NCBI RefSeq assembly: GCF_022539505.1
Contig: NC_061508.1
Span: forward strand, 342,315,484 to 342,379,483
Direction: 5' to 3'
Source of the DNA: Lolium rigidum
Taxonomy: Eukaryota > Streptophyta > Magnoliopsida > Poales > Poaceae
DNA length: 64,000 nucleotides
The notes beneath the pieces are model-generated. The model had not been told where the DNA came from. It saw only the letters and a program-made list of their open reading frames with translations, and ran no database searches. Position 1 is the stretch's first letter. The number at the start of each line of letters is the position of its first letter. The position numbers and the translations under genes are program-made. Of this stretch, positions 31,001 through 42,500 are shown in pieces.

Positions 31001-31135
31001 GTAAACCTAGAGGGTATCGGGTAATAGGGTTTCAGATTATCTTCCTATACTATATCGTAGCGAACAATCAGAGGTTAAAAAAATGTATATCCATTATGTG
31101 GAAACAAATTTTGTAGACCTCAATGACAGATAATG

Positions 31136-31285
31136 AATTAATTTAGCCGTGATAGTCTTTCCCTAGAGAAATGTCTGGGTATGAATTGTTGCCCAAGCAA
31201 GATCATATTCCGGCTACTTGTATCATCAAAGCTGATAGATATTACAACCTAATAATCTGGTGCGTATCCCTGCAGATACCTGATT
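31136..31285. promoter_or_regulatory. upstream region of the MATH-BTB gene that recurs at 46765
   Basis: ATGAATTGTTGCCCAAGCAA and GATATTACAAC within this stretch have counterparts ATGAATTGTAGCCCAAGTCA and GATATTACAAC at 46837-46880, in the same order and spacing. The conserved block suggests a duplicated promoter or 5' region. No convincing TATA box was found. Confidence 0.5.
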
Positions 31286-31385
31286 TACCGCACATCGAAC
31301 ACTTATACCGTACCAGCAGCATTTGCAAGACTGCTGCAAGCCACTGTCATCTCCTCATCAACGCGATCCGATCCCACAACCCAAC

Positions 31386-32492
31386 ATGTCCATGTCCACG
31401 CTCCTGTCCACCCTGCGCGGCGCGGGTCGCCAGCAACTCTGCGCTTCAACCGCCGCCGTGAGGCAGGCGACCGGCTCCCATGTGCTCCGGATCGAAGGGT
31501 ACACGCAAGCCAGCAAGATGGTGGCCCATGGGGTGGAGATGACATCAAGCAAGTTCGCCGTCGGCGGATACAACTGGAGTATCTGCTGCTATCCAAATGG
31601 CTACTGGGGGTCTGGGGAGCCCGGTGAGGCACAGGCAGATATCGCCATCTTCATCAGAAGTGATAGGAGATGGGGAGACGGTAAGGCAGTGAATGTGACG
31701 GTGGCCCAGGTAAGTATACTCGACCATGCCGGGATGCCATCCTACACCCGGACCAAGGTAAACGACAACCAGTGCTTCGGCCTCGGCTGGAAAGACTACA
31801 TCAGTCATGAGGACCTCGACAAGGTGAAGCATCTCAAGGATGACTGCCTGACCATCCTGTGCGACCTCAGCGTCAGCTTTAAAGTTTCGCCGATGATGCC
31901 CTTCGACCTGCACGGGCAACTCGCGGAAGCCATCTGGAACAAGGAAAGGCCGGACGTGAAAATTGAGGTCGGCGGAGAGACGTTCGCCGCGCACCGGTGG
32001 GTGCTCGAGGCCCGATCCCCCGTCTTGAAGGCGGATCTCTCGTTCGCTTACACAATCAACGACAACACTGCTAAACTACTACGCGTGGACGACATGGACG
32101 CCCAGGTGTTCAAGATTCTGCTGCAGTTCATCTACACCGACTCACCTCCAGAGAATTGCCTCCTCGAGGAGGCCTCCAAGGCGGAGAGGCTCCTCGTCGC
32201 AGCGGATAGGTATAAGCTTGAGAAGCTAAAGCGCATCTGCGAGGACGCACTGTGTCGGCACATCAGCATGGGTTCCGTGTCTTCCGCTCTAGTGTTGGCG
32301 GAGCGGCACCGTTGCCCCGTGCTGTGGGAGGCGTGCATGCAGTTCCTCTCTTCTCCTGATAATTTCCAAGCATTCATGGCAACGGATGGATTTGAGCACC
32401 TAAAGACAGGTTGCCCCTCGGCTCTGTTGGAGCTCGTCATGAAGAAGATGACACAACGGGCGGGAGCAATAAGGCCGGTATCCTCGTGTTAG
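31386..32492 (+). CDS. MATH-BTB (BTB/POZ-MATH) protein, single exon, 368 aa
   Basis: The chosen start is MSMSTLLSTL at 31386; the frame is open from 31323, but this start matches that of the paralogue at 54901. Residues ~32-165 form a MATH domain (SHVLRIEGYT, FAVGGYNWSI, then LSVSF). Residues ~183-290 form a BTB/POZ domain (DVKIEVGGETFAAHRWVLEA, SPVLKADLS, FKILLQFIYTD). Residues ~290-355 form a helical C-terminal BACK-like part. In this family the MATH domain binds target proteins and the BTB domain binds CUL3, so the protein is an adaptor of a CUL3 ubiquitin ligase. Grasses carry many tandem, fast-evolving, intronless copies. There are no stops or shifts, and full length suits the family. 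The substrate is unknown. AATAAA-like TTAATAAAAA lies at 32510, shortly after the TAG. Confidence 0.93.
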   Translation: MSMSTLLSTLRGAGRQQLCASTAAVRQATGSHVLRIEGYTQASKMVAHGVEMTSSKFAVGGYNWSICCYPNGYWGSGEPGEAQADIAIFIRSDRRWGDGKAVNVTVAQVSILDHAGMPSYTRTKVNDNQCFGLGWKDYISHEDLDKVKHLKDDCLTILCDLSVSFKVSPMMPFDLHGQLAEAIWNKERPDVKIEVGGETFAAHRWVLEARSPVLKADLSFAYTINDNTAKLLRVDDMDAQVFKILLQFIYTDSPPENCLLEEASKAERLLVAADRYKLEKLKRICEDALCRHISMGSVSSALVLAERHRCPVLWEACMQFLSSPDNFQAFMATDGFEHLKTGCPSALLELVMKKMTQRAGAIRPVSSC

Positions 32493-33300
32493 ATGGGCCT
32501 CAGATTTTTTTTAATAAAAAGAAGTTTGGTTTTGATGTGTCTTAGTCGACTTACAATTTATAGTGTCACGGTCACCAAGAGAAAAATTTAAACACAGTGT
32601 TAAAAATGTAAACTACTGGTTAAACCGTGGTTGCACTTTTCTTGGATGATCGAGACTTAAAAAATCTTAGACCACTGAGATGTGGGCAACCCCAATGAAG
32701 TTTAACTTTTCAAGCTCGTATGTGAAGACCAGAAAAAAATCATGCTTGTGCGGAAAATACATCCATGCTTATGGGTGCCAAGCACGTGGTACATCTAAGG
32801 AAAAAAATAATTCAAAAAATAAAATAATCTGAGTCCTTTTGGAAACCAAAGGTGACCAAGTGTTATATGATTATATCTTTACCTACTAATAAAAAAGAGT
32901 ACCGTTTCTCCCTAGTTTTTTCGTCCGTTTTGGATTTGTCCCTAATTTTCAGTGAAAATTACATATGCTGCCACCGCAAAGCTGATAAAACGGTTCAATG
33001 GAGCGTTTCGTTCAATCATCCGATGGGCGATCAGTACACGCGAGGCTTGAACATAGTGGTTTGTCGTCCCTGACCCATACTGGGCCTGTTGCTGCGCTGC
33101 TTGCCTTCTCTTATGGGCTGCAAGACACGCAATGACGTTCCAATCTCCAGCAGTTTGCATGTTCTTAATTGGAACTCACGTATATAAAATAAATAAAAAA
33201 CTCACGTATATAAAATAAAAGGGCTCTTAAGTGAATATCCCCACATCGCTGCTTTAGTCTGCGTCCAACCTGCTCATATACTTCCAAAGCTTCCTAGAAT
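32493..33300. other. 3' flank of the MATH-BTB gene, non-coding
   Basis: AT-rich, with only short frames. It contains a truncated Helitron-like 5' end at 32876. Confidence 0.5.
32876..32975 (+). mobile_element. truncated Helitron-like 5' end
   Basis: TCTTTACCTACTAATAAA, then GTTTCTCC and TTTTTTCGTCCGTTTT, matches the 5' part of the element at 25062 over about 100 bp. TC follows an A. No hairpin with CTAG was found downstream, so the copy is probably incomplete. Confidence 0.45.
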
Positions 33301-33413
33301 ACAAGCCGCCTCAGGATAAACAAGCAACAATACAAGCATGTCCCAACGGGACAGAGAGCCACGCCTATAACCTTGACATGCAACAAGAAGGATATGTGCA
33401 TTCTATGTTCGGT

Positions 33414-33588
33414 ACGAAGTACTTGGAAAGGAAAGGAGAGACAATATATTCCACAGTGGCAAGGAGGTAAGGAGAGGAGATACACAAATTGTGAGAGGAG
33501 CCGGATAGAGTACTTGGAAAGGAAAGGAGAGATTGGAAAAGAAAGGAGAGACAATATATATATTCCACAGTGGTAAGGAGAGGTGAAC
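33414..33588. repeat. two direct copies of an AAGGAAAGGAGAG-rich unit
   Basis: GTACTTGGAAAGGAAAGGAG recurs at about 33418 and 33510, and ATATTCCACAGTGG follows both. The second copy has a 20-bp internal duplication. Confidence 0.7.
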
Positions 33589-34343
33589 ATGATGAAGTCG
33601 TTATAGATGAACCAAATGTTACTAGTGTGGTGGGACCAGGGAGGGTGCTGGTGCCAAGTTAGCAGTGGCGCACGACTTAGTAGTGTGCCATCGCTATGTC
33701 ACCCTAGCAATGGCGCACTACTAAGTGGTGCGCCACTGCTAACCTGGGACAATTTCCTGCATATGCCTTTTCCCCATGTGCCACCCACTTCCCAACACAC
33801 TTCCACCACCTCCCACCAAATTTGGATTTGGTCGTGTTGCCCCTCCTCCCCACCTCATTTCCAGCCCTTCATTCACCCAAATTAAGTTGTTAAACTTAAT
33901 TTTCTTGATAGAGTAAGGTGAAGCTTTCTATAGCTCAATACTACTCAATCTCAACTTTTTTCCGCATCCAACACTCTCGGTCTCGCCGTATCGGTAAGTT
34001 TGTTGGTTATGCTTTGTGTGTGACCGGTTCCGATCGTCTTGCACACATGTGTGTGCATATGTGTTATGTGAAGCCTCCACATGTGTTGTTCATGCGCGAA
34101 GCCTCACGTGCATGTGCATAATGTGCTTTGTATGCGAAGCCTCCACACATGTGTTGCATGTTTTTGTTTGCAGGGATTTGAAATGCGATCGAGTTGCCAA
34201 TATTTTTCCGAAACATTGATTCATTTCCGTTTCGGTGAAAAATGGACATACTACGCATATACATATGTCCTATTTTTGCGGAAGATCATGCCAAAATTTT
34301 CTTTTGGTACTAAAGTATCCATTTTCTCTATACCAAGGCGACC

Positions 34344-37300
34344 ATGGTCCACATGATGAGCGAAGGCGTTGTGGCTAGGTTTTTGAAATCCGCGACTGCC
34401 GAGATGATTAAAAATAACCAAACGGAGATAAGATGTCTATGTCGAAGATGCAAGCTGACAAGCCTTATGGACCCTAAAGCCGATATGGTGCGGGACCACC
34501 TTCTCGTGCGTGGTTTCATGGATGGCTATCGGTGGCAAGGTGATGAAGATGATTATGAATTTGTCCATGAGATTTCAAGAAATAAGGAAGGAGGTGAGCA
34601 CCATGTAGAAGATCTCGGACATGATCAGAATGTAGAAGATCCCAGACATGATCGTGATCACAATGTAGAAGATCTCGAAGATGTTCATGATCACAATGTA
34701 GGAGATCCTGGACCTGATGAGGAAGATCAAGATGGAGGTCATCATGACAGATCATGAAGATGAAGACGATGGAACATCGTCAATGGCCTAGGTGCAGGAC
34801 CCTTATCTTCAACAGCTGCTTCTCAAGCAGACGAGTAACGCAAGAGTTGCCGCCCGAGAGAAAGCCAAGCTGGATCAACTGGAGATAGACGCGGTTACTC
34901 CATTGTATGAAGGATGCAGATCGGAGGATACCCGCTTGAAAGTAACGCTCATGCCTCTGGAGATGAAGGTAAAGCACAAAATGACCGACACATCCTTCAA
35001 CGACAATATATCATTCTGGCACGAACGTCTTCCCAAAGGGAACACGTGTCCGACTAGTATCGAGGAGGCCAAGAAAATCTTGTGTCCTCTGGACTAACCG
35101 CACGTGAAATACCATGTGTGCTTGAATGATTGCATCACTTAATGGGACGATCACGTGGAGTCTACCATATGTCCGGAGTGTGGCGTCAGTCGGTACAAGA
35201 AGGGGAAGAAAGCTCCTCGGAAGGTGGTGTGGTACTTTCCGATCACTCCTCATCTGCAGCAGTATTTCGTGGACCCTAAGAAAGCAAAGCTAATGCACTG
35301 GCACGCGGAGATGAGGAAGCGAGAAGATGACGCAGATGATCCGGAGATAAAGAAAAAGGACGGGATGTTGAGACACCCTTCGGATGCTAGCCAGTGGAAT
35401 GCGTTGAATATCGAGTACCCAGAATTTGGGGACGATCCTAGGAACATAAGCCTGGGCGCGAGCACCAATGGAGTAAATCCGTTTGGCAGCCAGAGCAGCA
35501 CGCATAGCACCTAGCCCGTGTTTGTGTGGATGTACAACCTCCTCCCTGGTTGTGCATGAAGAGGAAGTACATTCAAATCAGTATGCTAATTGCAGGGCCA
35601 AAACAACCAGGGAACGACATCAATCTGTATATGGGGCTTCTGAAAGAGGAGCTAGCCACGCTATGGGATGTGCCTGCCAATACGTGGGCCACCGCGGAAG
35701 AATATTTCGCTATGAGAGTCGCGCTGCTCAAGATGGTGCACGACTTTCTCGGTTACGGATATGTCGCGGGGCAGGAGATCCACGGATTCAATGCATGCGT
35801 CAGGTGCATGGATGACACAACGTTTCGCCAGCTAGATAGAGATCACGGGTCCTCGAAAACGGTGTTCGTGGGACATCGAAGGTGGCTTCGCGACGATGAC
35901 CCATGGAAGAAACGCAAGGATCTGTTTGATGGTGAAGACAAACCCCGAAGACGGCCACGCACGAGGAGCGGCGAGCAAATAGACGAGTTATTGAAAAATT
36001 GGAAAGAGTGCCCACCACCGGGAAAGAAGTGAAAGGCGCCGGAGCCGCTGCTTAAGGTATGGAAGACGAGGTCTGTTTTCTGGGTCTTTCCGTACTGGAA
36101 GATCCTGTTGGCGTGAGGCAACTCTGAAGGCTACAGGACAAGATCGTGGTGATACTTTGCTAGCTTGAGATGTACTTCCCGCCCGCATTCTTCGACGTTA
36201 TGGTGCATCTGCTGGTACATATCGTGGAGGATATCATCCAATGTGGGCCGACGTTCCTGCACAGCATGATGCCGTTCGAAAGGATGAATGGTGTCATCAA
36301 AAGGTATGTTCGCAACAAGGCACGTCCAGACGGAAGCATAGCCAAGGGCTTTCTGATCGAAGAGTGCATCTCCTTCTGCACGAGTTATCTAGAAATCGAG
36401 AAACCCGTTTGTCTGCCCGTAAACAGGCACCTCGGGAAGCTCGCTGGATGGGGTCATCGCGAGGGTAGCCGCGAAATGCCTGTCGACTTGAAGGGTCGAA
36501 TTACTGAATTTGAAAGAGCAAACCTAGTCGCGTTACAACACATAGACGTGGTTGATCCTTGGGTGGTAGAGCACAATACATTTATCGCAAAGACGTACAA
36601 TGACCAGGGCCAACAGAGGACGGACGGAGATATAATCAAAGAGCACAACTCAACCTTCACGTGGTGGTTCAAGGACAAGATGATGGCGTACCCTATAGAC
36701 GAGGATTCTTCTGTGGAAGAAAAACTCATATTCGCCTTGTCACAGGGCGCCGAACACAACCTGATGACATTTCAGGCATATGATATCAACAACTACACAT
36801 TCTACACCGAAGAAAAGGACGTGAGAGCGATTATCAGAACTCCGAGGTAACGATGGAATCCTACACCGGTGACGTCAAGCGGAGATACTACAGAAAGATC
36901 GAGGAGATCTGGGAGTTGAGCTACACCTGAGAGAATGAGTCGATATTCCGTGTTAGGTGGGCCAAGAGCGTCGTAAAAGAAGACCGGCATTTCACCAACA
37001 TGGTTTTACCTAAAGCCAAATCCAAGACCGTGGGCGCAGAAGTCACCGCGAAATATGAGCCATGGGTACTAGCTTCCCAAGTGGACAAATACTTCTTCAT
37101 TACTGACCCGCAAAAGCCCATCCGTTTTGTCGTGAGGAGAGGCAAAGGGAGCATCATCGGAATTGATGGAGCCGCCAACGAGCTAGACTTCGACCAATAC
37201 AGTGACCCAAAGATGGAAGATGACGACGATGATGAAGCACCATACACAACAAGAATAAGAAGGACCACCCTACCTAATAAAGGCCGTCCATTGAAAAGAA

Positions 37301-37371
37301 GAAGTCAAGGAGTTACGGGGTTAAATTATTCAACCGTGAGAAAGAAGGGCAAGAAGATTATGAAAAGATAA
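34344..37371 (+). pseudogene. TNP2-type CACTA transposase, broken and internally deleted
   Basis: Pieces in order: 34344-34757, a transposase-associated domain (IRCLCRRCKL, DHLLVRGFMDGYRW); 35098-35514 and 35526-36032, Transposase_21 (YHVCLNDC, CPECGVSRYK, WYFPITPHLQ, NPFG, WLCMKRKYI, GPKQPGNDI); 36170-36850, DUF4218-like (MYFPPAFFDVMVHLLVHIVE, MPFERMNGVIK) plus a linker; 36930-37371, DUF4216-like (VRWAKSVVKEDRHF, YEPWVLASQV). The protein would cut and rejoin CACTA elements at their ends. In-frame stops lie at 35095-35097, about 35149 and 35512-35514. Frames change near 34757, 35520, 36040 and 36900. The catalytic core expected between the 36032 and 36170 pieces is missing, so it cannot be functional. 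Confidence 0.88.
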
Positions 37372-37892
37372 TTAACCAAGATTGAATCACGATGTGCCGG
37401 CCGCGTGTGTGTGGGCATACTATTATGTATAATTTTTTGTATGAATGGATGCCATATTATTAATCTACACATTCTACCGATCAAAATAGACACATAATTT
37501 ATATTTTTGTAGATTTTGTAGATTCTATTTTAAGTATTCTACATAATTATAATTATGTATGCATTATATTTTTGGTGTATTATGCTATTTATTACATGGA
37601 TAGAACAAATAAAAAAAATAAAAAAGGGGAAAAAAGGGGGCCGCCAGGGTTCGAACCTGGCTAGCTGGGTTTAGCAAATCTACTAGGGGATAGAGCCAGT
37701 GTGGTGCTATTCGGTTCTTGTCAAACAGTGGTGCGGTTTCCTTTTGAACCAAACCAAGCCTCATAGTGGCGCACCCCAAGAGGTGCGCCATTTCTAAGCC
37801 TCATAGTGGCGCACTGCACACCCTTAGAGGTGCACCATTGCTAAGGCGTCGGTGTCGTCGTGGTGAACAGACAGATGCCATAGGATGGCTTA
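37372..37892. other. 3' untranslated and subterminal part of the decayed CACTA element
   Basis: AT-rich until 37610, then a G-rich run, the tRNA-like sequence, and two GTGGCGCAC...GTGC(G/A)CCA pairs at 37763-37843. No other gene. Confidence 0.55.
37639..37711 (-). pseudogene. tRNA-like sequence in the CACTA 3' region
   Basis: On the - strand, TGGCTC followed by TAGTAGATTTGCTAA resembles an A-box and anticodon arm, and GGTTCGAACCC is a B-box with a CCAG...CTGG T-stem. The left part lacks a proper acceptor stem and the D-arm is degraded. It is either a decayed tRNA gene or a tRNA-derived SINE fragment. Confidence 0.4.
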
Positions 37893-38582
37893 AGTTGGGG
37901 ACGAATGGGCGGTAGAGGATTCGGGGGAGGGTTTTTGATTAGATTGGATGAACTTCCGGGTGCTTTCCTCAAGAACTTGGCCTAAGCCAGAGGTAGACGA
38001 AGAAAGACACAAGGAAGAACTCTGCTCTAGATCTCTTTCTTCATTGATCTCAACAAGTTACAGGTTTCTGAATACAAAGGCTCTCATAGATCGTACCTAC
38101 CCGCGTATGGGTGTGCCCCCTCTCCTTATATAGGGGAGAGGGTGGCTTACAGGGGAAGAAACCCTAGGAAACTCTAATGGCATCTTTGAACAGACAAACT
38201 ACTTTACAAAGTTACTTTAATCATAGGTGACGCCGGTATCTTCTTTAATCAGGGAGGCTGACGTCCCCCGGTTGCTTTTGGCGTCACCTTCCTCTTTGGC
38301 GCCAGGGCTTCGTTTAAAGCTACTTTGCTTAGCTCATACTTGTCCTCTAGCTCTGGAGAGAATCTTTGACCAGTCTTGCCGACGTGCTACAGTGCACCTC
38401 TTACCGGTAACCCGGTGTCTTCTTAGCTTATTCCGGTATACCCCTCTTAGGGATACCGGTATAGATTTACTCAGCCAAACGCTTAACTTCGCGCTCCGGA
38501 TTAAACATTAAACCGGTATCTTGATGGCTCAAACCATCCGGTTTGGCATGCCTTTGGCATACCGGGGGTCATCCCCCCAACA
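37893..38582 (-). repeat. 3' LTR of gypsy C
   Basis: On the - strand it starts TGTTGGGGGGATGACC and ends CGTCCCCAACT; the expected CA end is mutated to CT. It has a TATATAAG box at about 38126-38133 (- strand). A Lys/Glu-free AGATCTAGAGCAGAG leader-like stretch lies downstream of the box. Length is about 690 bp. Confidence 0.7.
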
Positions 38583-39526
38583 TTAGTCCCCGAAGCTGGT
38601 ATAGTTCGGTCGATTTTATCCAACGGACCATGCCAGGTTCCCATATCTTAAGGTACCGGTTTAATCTTTCCGGCGGTCAGCTTAGATTTCCCGACCTCTT
38701 TGCCGGACTCACATCTTTCTCTCTTTACAAAGTATTTTCGGTATCTTCTCTTCCGGTATCATTGACATTAAATCCCTCCTCGGTGAAGTCGAGAATTTCT
38801 CGGGTACAGTGCCTGTCAGAGACATGCGCACTGTATCTGACGCGCCAGTGTCAGGGGTCACTTCCCTTCGGCTTCTGCGCCAGCATTTATGGCGCCACAC
38901 CGGATCCCGGCTACCGTTCCGGATCCGTGCGGCCTCCCTGTGGCATTTTATTTTCCGCGTGTGTATCCTTGCGCCACGTGGTGGCCTACGAAGTGAACCG
39001 CCGCGGCCCAGCGGTTGCCAGCCCACTATCTCTGTCTTCCTATTTAAGGGGGTGCGGTTCCTTCGTCCTCCTTTCTCCGCATTCACAACTCCCTCGCGCA
39101 CTCAGAGCTCTTTGCCTCCTTGCGCCTTTGCCACCGCCGTCGTCGCTAGAGCTTCGCCGCCCGGTGAACCTCCGCTGCAACTCTGCCGAGCCTCGCCAAG
39201 CCTCGCTGCGTAGAGATTCACCGCAGTGCGCCTGCTGCCGCCGCACCGTACCCTTTCCGGTGACCTCTGGTCCTCTTCTTCGCCGGAGCTCGTCGGCGTC
39301 TGCGAATCTGCTGCTTCTCCGGCGACCTTCGTCCTCTGCGTTTCGCGCCACCTCAGGTTAGGCCCGATGTGCATTTGCCTCTTTCTTCTTTGCTTTTCAG
39401 ATCTTGGGCCGGTAGGGTATTTACTCTTTCTTTTCTTTTGCTTTTTCTCTTACTCGTAGATCTTCGCGCAAGGGTAGATCTTGGAAAATCAGTTTTTGGG
39501 TAGAATCCGGCGTCTCTCAGACTTTT
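38583..39526 (+). promoter_or_regulatory. promoter and 5' leader of the antisense gene in gypsy C
   Basis: A TATA-like TATTTAAGG lies at 39041-39049 in a CT-rich, GC-rich context. A C/T-rich leader follows (TCCTCCTTTCTCCGC), and donor-like and acceptor-like sites (CTCAGGTTAGG near 39351, CTTTTCAGATC near 39393) suggest a leader intron. The frames at 38543-39361 and 38809-39213 are composition-driven. Confidence 0.5.
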
Positions 39527-42500
39527 ATGTCTAGCGAAGAGTATCTTTCCGAATCATCTTCCAGTAGCCGCCAGAGCGAAGCTTCCGACGGTCTTTCCGC
39601 CGAAATCTCCCGGATGGAATCTGGCACCGGAAGAGGTCAAGAGGCCGGCAGCTCCGGCCAGGGTTCCGGGGTGGATCTATCCGGTATCGCCCGCGGAGCC
39701 TAGAAAGGCTCCGACGTCACGCAGCACAAAATTGACTGGTTGTACCGGTCTAGAAGGGTACCGGTAGGAGTATCCTGCCGGCTTCCGCGCGACGAGATCG
39801 AACCGGTACTCGAACCCGGTGAGTCCGTCGTTTTCCTTGCTCATTTTGAGCGCGGCTTCGGCCTTCCTGCCTCCGACTTCTTTCGCGAGTTATTGGATTT
39901 TTACCAACTCCAGCCTCACCACCTTCCTGGCAATACCGTTTTCTACCTTTCTTGTTACGTTTCCTTCATGGAGGGCTACATCGGCCTCCGTCCCACCAAG
40001 GAAACTTTCGCTCGCTTCTTTAGCCTTCGGATCAATTCGGTCCAAGGCAAAGACATTCCTAAGCCCAAACCCCCCGTTCAATGCGGGTCTTGTATCATCG
40101 GCTCCCGCCAAGGGAGCCCCTTTTTAAAATTCTCCGGTCTCGAGTCATGCCGGGCATGGCAAGAGACCTTTTTCTATGTGAAGAACACCGGCGCCGCGGA
40201 TCTTATCAATCTGCCGGCGGCGCCCACGAAGGCCAATTGGGGCTTTAACCCGGGGACCAATCATATTGAGACCAACCGGATTATCCGCTTCATGGACAAG
40301 CTGATGAAAGAGACAGACATTTGTTCTGACGATATCATCCGCACCTTCATTTCTCGCCGGGTGCTTCCCCTCCAGCGCCGGGCCCATAAAATAAGCGAAA
40401 TGTATGGCCCTCGTGATCCCACCAAGATCACCGGCCTCCCTCTAAGCAAGGAGGATATAGTTCTCAAGGCTAGGCAGATCTGCCAAACTGCCATGCCGAT
40501 TGACTGGGAGTGGGGCTTCCTGCCTCTCAGCTCCACCAACCCTCCAACTGACGAAGTAAGAGATTATGCAATCCGGGTTGTTGTACCGGTAACTTTTACG
40601 TTGTGGCTAACTGACTTTCCATTCTTTTTCAGGCCAAAGAGCGTTTTCCTCGCATTGCTGCGGAGAAACGAGGCCCTCGCCAGAAGCGGGATCTTGACGA
40701 GAAGGACCCTAATCCTTATATTCAGTGGATCGACCTCAAGATGGGCCGCACCCACACCTCGCGCCCCGGTAACTTCTCATCCGAAGCTCCCGGTTCCGAT
40801 GATGATGTCACTATCCTTGAGGTAGTTTTCTCTTCCGGTTTCTCATGCTTTATTGTTATTTCCCTTCTGTAGATGCTCTCTCAGCTGGCACCCAACCACA
40901 GGTTCATGAGCATGTGGCTCCTCTGCAGGCCGAGGTTGGCCGCGAGTTCCTGGAGAAACTCACCTCCCAGGGCAAGAAGAACAAGGCACCGGCACCAGAG
41001 GCCGGTTCAAGCCAAGCCCCTCCCGCCAAACGCTCCCGGATGGAAGTTATCGGAGGGAAAGAAGTAGCCAAGAAGCGCTACAAAGGGAAGCAGATGCCGG
41101 TCGCTTCCGGGTAAGTTTTTGTTTCTCCATTTGCTTTGTTTTACAGACTTTTCCTTCCGGTGGCTCTTTCTGATCTTTTCTCTTTTTCTTGTTCAGCCCT
41201 GCGCTCAAGCTCTCCAAGAGCACCAGCGGCATGAGGCCGGAGAGCTCTGAGGGAACCGCAAGGACCTCGTCTCCTCCTCACTCAAGCCCGGTACCATCTG
41301 GTACCGGCAACCCTTCTGCCTCCCCTCTAGGAGGCACTTCAAATGCGGGGCGCGCGGCCCCTACACCTCCAGATCACCGCGCGGAGGAGGACCACGTCTC
41401 CCCTCTAGAAAGGCAAGACACCAGCGCCTGCAACATCGGCGCCGATTCTAAAGCTGCCGGGAGGGCGGAACCTCAAGTTCCTCCCATCCCGAAAAGAAAG
41501 AAGTAGAAGACTGCGGATTCTTCCCCCACCAAGTCCGTGCCGGACTCTTCCGTGCCGGCAAGCTCTACTCCGGGCCAGGACGCACCTGACGCCCGCTCGC
41601 CGCCCAAGACTTCGCCCGCGCCTCCACCAGAAGCTCCTACCGTCAAGCCAACTGGGGCCACGCCAACGCCGCCGCCAAGCCAAGGACCCACCGCGGCCGA
41701 GCCCACGCCATCTCCAAGCCAAGGGCCCGCTGCGGCCAAGCCGCCGCCGCCGCCAGAAGGCACCAAGCCCCTCAAGACGGAACCTTTCAAGGCGAAGGCC
41801 ATGGCTTCCGGCACTCCTACCTCTGGCTCGCAGCACTTGGTGCTGCACTCCGGCCGCGCCGTTGTCGTGACCGGAGAAACGGCTTCCGGTCAGCTGGGCC
41901 AGATCACGGAGCTGAAGCGCGGAGGCAACGAGTTGGGGTACTTGCTCGAGTACGCTGAAAAGTGGAATCGAGCGGATGTATCCGTGGCTACGCGCGGCCT
42001 GGGGAAAGACCGGCTTCCGGCGATCGACCCTGCTGGCCCCCGGTGTACTGAGCAGCACTTCATGCGGCTGCGGCGCGCGGTCAAGGAGCTTGACAATGCG
42101 TGGCACGATGCCACCAACAACGTGGTGGTAAGTTTCACCAAACCCTTTGCAATTTTTTAGCTCATGCCGGTTTTATTCTTTCCGGATTATGTATATCTTC
42201 CCAGTCCCCGAGTTTCGTGCTGAGAGCATAGCTCTTAGCGCGAAACTTAGTTAAGAACATAGAGAAACCGGCTTCTTTTTTCTAACACTTTTTACTTGAA
42301 CAGAGCACGGCTGACGCCCGGAAGCACCTCTTTGAGGAGCTACTGTGGGAGCACCGGGATCTTTCTGAAGCGCACAGCAAGTGCCAAGGTGAGCTTCCGT
42401 GCCTCCGGCACCTTCTTACCGGAAGCTTTTCTCTTCTAGTACTTATAAATTTTTTGCATAACAGCTATCCCGGAAGCCTCCATCGAAGCCCTCAAGACTC

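Larger units (their letters stand above)
33655..37850 (+). mobile_element. decayed CACTA element with TNP2-type gene
   Basis: Subterminal words AGCAATGGCGCAC and GTGCGCCACTGCTA occur at 33660-33745 and again at 37763-37843. Between them lies a CACTA transposase pseudogene. I found no CACTA terminus on either side. The limits are therefore approximate and the ends are probably lost. Confidence 0.7.

Noticed and set aside
33616..33630. TTACTAGTG as a CACTA right terminus
   Set aside because: It has the final TAGTG only; there is no extended match to a left terminus and no matching flanks were found.
38543..39361. 272-codon frame left of the antisense gene
   Set aside because: It spans the LTR border and the TATA box and has no recognisable domain; better read as promoter and leader.
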